64,000 bases of DNA from Vitreimonas flagellata (GTDB lineage: Bacteria; Pseudomonadota; Alphaproteobacteria; Caulobacterales; Aquidulcibacteraceae). Below, one piece after another: positions 63,294-64,000 of the stretch. The DNA lies in NCBI RefSeq assembly GCF_004634425.1, contig NZ_SBJL01000001.1, forward strand, positions 1,399,001 through 1,463,000. The letters run 5' to 3'. Position numbers and translations under genes: made by a program. The stretch's first letter is position 1. Each line of letters starts with the position of its first letter. The notes below the pieces were generated by a model. It saw only the letters and a program-made list of their open reading frames with translations. It did no database searches and was not told the origin of the DNA.

Positions 63294-63986
63294 ATGCTCT
63301 TACGCAAGCTCGTGGTCGTTGGGTTGGTAAGTTTCGTTAGTTTCGCGGCCAATATTGCAACCGCCGAAGATGCGGTCGGGCCGAGCGCTTCCTACGTTGG
63401 CATGAGCGGCGTCAGCTTCTCCGATCCAACGCAACCATTTGAATCCGATCGCTTCAGTTTGAGCGTTGGCGAAGCCGATGCGCAGCGGTTCAGCCTCAGC
63501 TCACAAACGCCGTCGCAGCCCTCGGATCGCGATTTGCGCCGCTACGAACTCGCACTCGTCGCCCGCGCCACCTCAGACATCGACGTGTCGTTCGCACAGA
63601 GCGAAGGCTTTGGCGTCGATGAGAACGGCGACATCTCCCGCCGGTCGCGCGGCTCCGAACTCCGCCTCGGTCGCGGCCTGCGCAATCTGCGTCAGGAAAG
63701 CCGCGAACCGCGCATGGAAGGCAGCTGGTACATCTTCGCGGCGTCGGAAGACGAAGCGCTGACGTGGCAGCCCGGCCAACGCAACGCCTTCGGCGGGTCA
63801 GGTTCCTCGTTCGGTCTGCAAGAACGCGTGGAAATCGGCGACGTCCAAGCCGGCGTGACGTACGAATCCAATGGCTGGCAGGCGTCTTTGGCGTATGTTG
63901 AGCGCGAGTTCAGCATGCGCTCGGGCTCACGTACGATTAGCCAAGACGAGGACTTCACCGGCTTCACGCTAACCATGCGCCACTAG
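63294..63986 (+). CDS. Exported outer-membrane-like protein (distantly LpxR-like)
   Basis: 230 residues with a strong ribosome binding site (AGGAGGG). Signal peptide 1-24 (MLLRKLVVVGLVSFVSFAA then TAED). The mature part alternates polar and hydrophobic residues as in beta-barrels, and the last 75 residues (WYIFAASEDEALTW, VEIGDVQAGVTYESNGWQASLAYVEREFS) recall the C-terminal strands of the lipid A 3-O-deacylase LpxR family, but no catalytic residues can be assigned, and it may be an incomplete or unrelated barrel. Confidence 0.6.
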   Translation: MLLRKLVVVGLVSFVSFAANIATAEDAVGPSASYVGMSGVSFSDPTQPFESDRFSLSVGEADAQRFSLSSQTPSQPSDRDLRRYELALVARATSDIDVSFAQSEGFGVDENGDISRRSRGSELRLGRGLRNLRQESREPRMEGSWYIFAASEDEALTWQPGQRNAFGGSGSSFGLQERVEIGDVQAGVTYESNGWQASLAYVEREFSMRSGSRTISQDEDFTGFTLTMRH

Positions 63987-64000
63987 GCGCGCTGCGTTCG

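Overview
This 64 kb, GC-rich (clearly above 60 % by eye) window comes from an alphaproteobacterial chromosome, most likely Caulobacterales/Hyphomonadaceae. The evidence is an SspB-alpha gene close to fumC, DUF4169 and ribbon-helix-helix genes; an alphaproteobacterial-type dcw (division and cell wall) gene order; a type A RNase P RNA next to ampD and rsmH; and several CtrA-like boxes (TTAA-N7-TTAAC) upstream of ftsZ, murD, a chemoreceptor and cell-wall hydrolase-like genes. It looks like ordinary chromosome. I see no insertion sequence, prophage, CRISPR array or tRNA.

Layout. 0-17 kb is a housekeeping/accessory mix: sspB, a RusA-like resolvase, fumC, DUF4169 and RHH genes, two tandem TIR-domain membrane proteins, small lipoproteins, the UvrD/PcrA helicase, prmA, a MORN-like secreted protein, a secreted protein whose domain also forms the C-terminus of one TIR protein, aminopeptidase P, and an M20-like protein with altered metal ligands. 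17-24 kb holds ligA, bamD, lpxC, a TPR protein, a small membrane protein and a signal peptidase I. 24-53 kb, mostly on the minus strand, is a dispersed dcw locus. Read in transcription order from 53 kb down it runs rnpB, rsmH, ftsL, ftsI, murE, murF, mraY, murD, ftsW, murG, then murC, murB, ddl, ftsQ, ftsA and ftsZ, followed by lpxC, bamD and ligA.

The cluster is interrupted in four places: an ECF sigma factor with small membrane proteins between murG and murC; a transporter, HAD phosphatase and lipoproteins between murC and murB; a degenerate TIR-like membrane protein and a possible small RNA between murB and ddl; and a repeat-rich Tat lipoprotein, small ORFs and cspA between ftsA and ftsZ. 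mraZ (normally before rsmH) and recN (normally between bamD and ligA) are not at their usual places. 53-64 kb carries ampD, a chemoreceptor, a TerB/DnaJ-like protein, a fasciclin protein, a glutaminase-STAS-cNMP fusion, a voltage-gated channel, two paralogous CHAP proteins, a GNAT acetyltransferase and an outer-membrane-like protein.

How it works together: the Mur, Fts and Ddl enzymes build lipid II and septal peptidoglycan; LpxC, BamD and signal peptidase build the outer envelope; AmpD and CHAP proteins turn over wall material. CtrA-like boxes suggest that parts of this are cell-cycle controlled. The most unusual material is the TIR set: two intact TIR membrane proteins, a third TIR-like protein lacking the catalytic glutamate, and a four-cysteine exported domain shared between one TIR protein and a free secreted protein. 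All assignments come from reading the sequence; no database search was possible.
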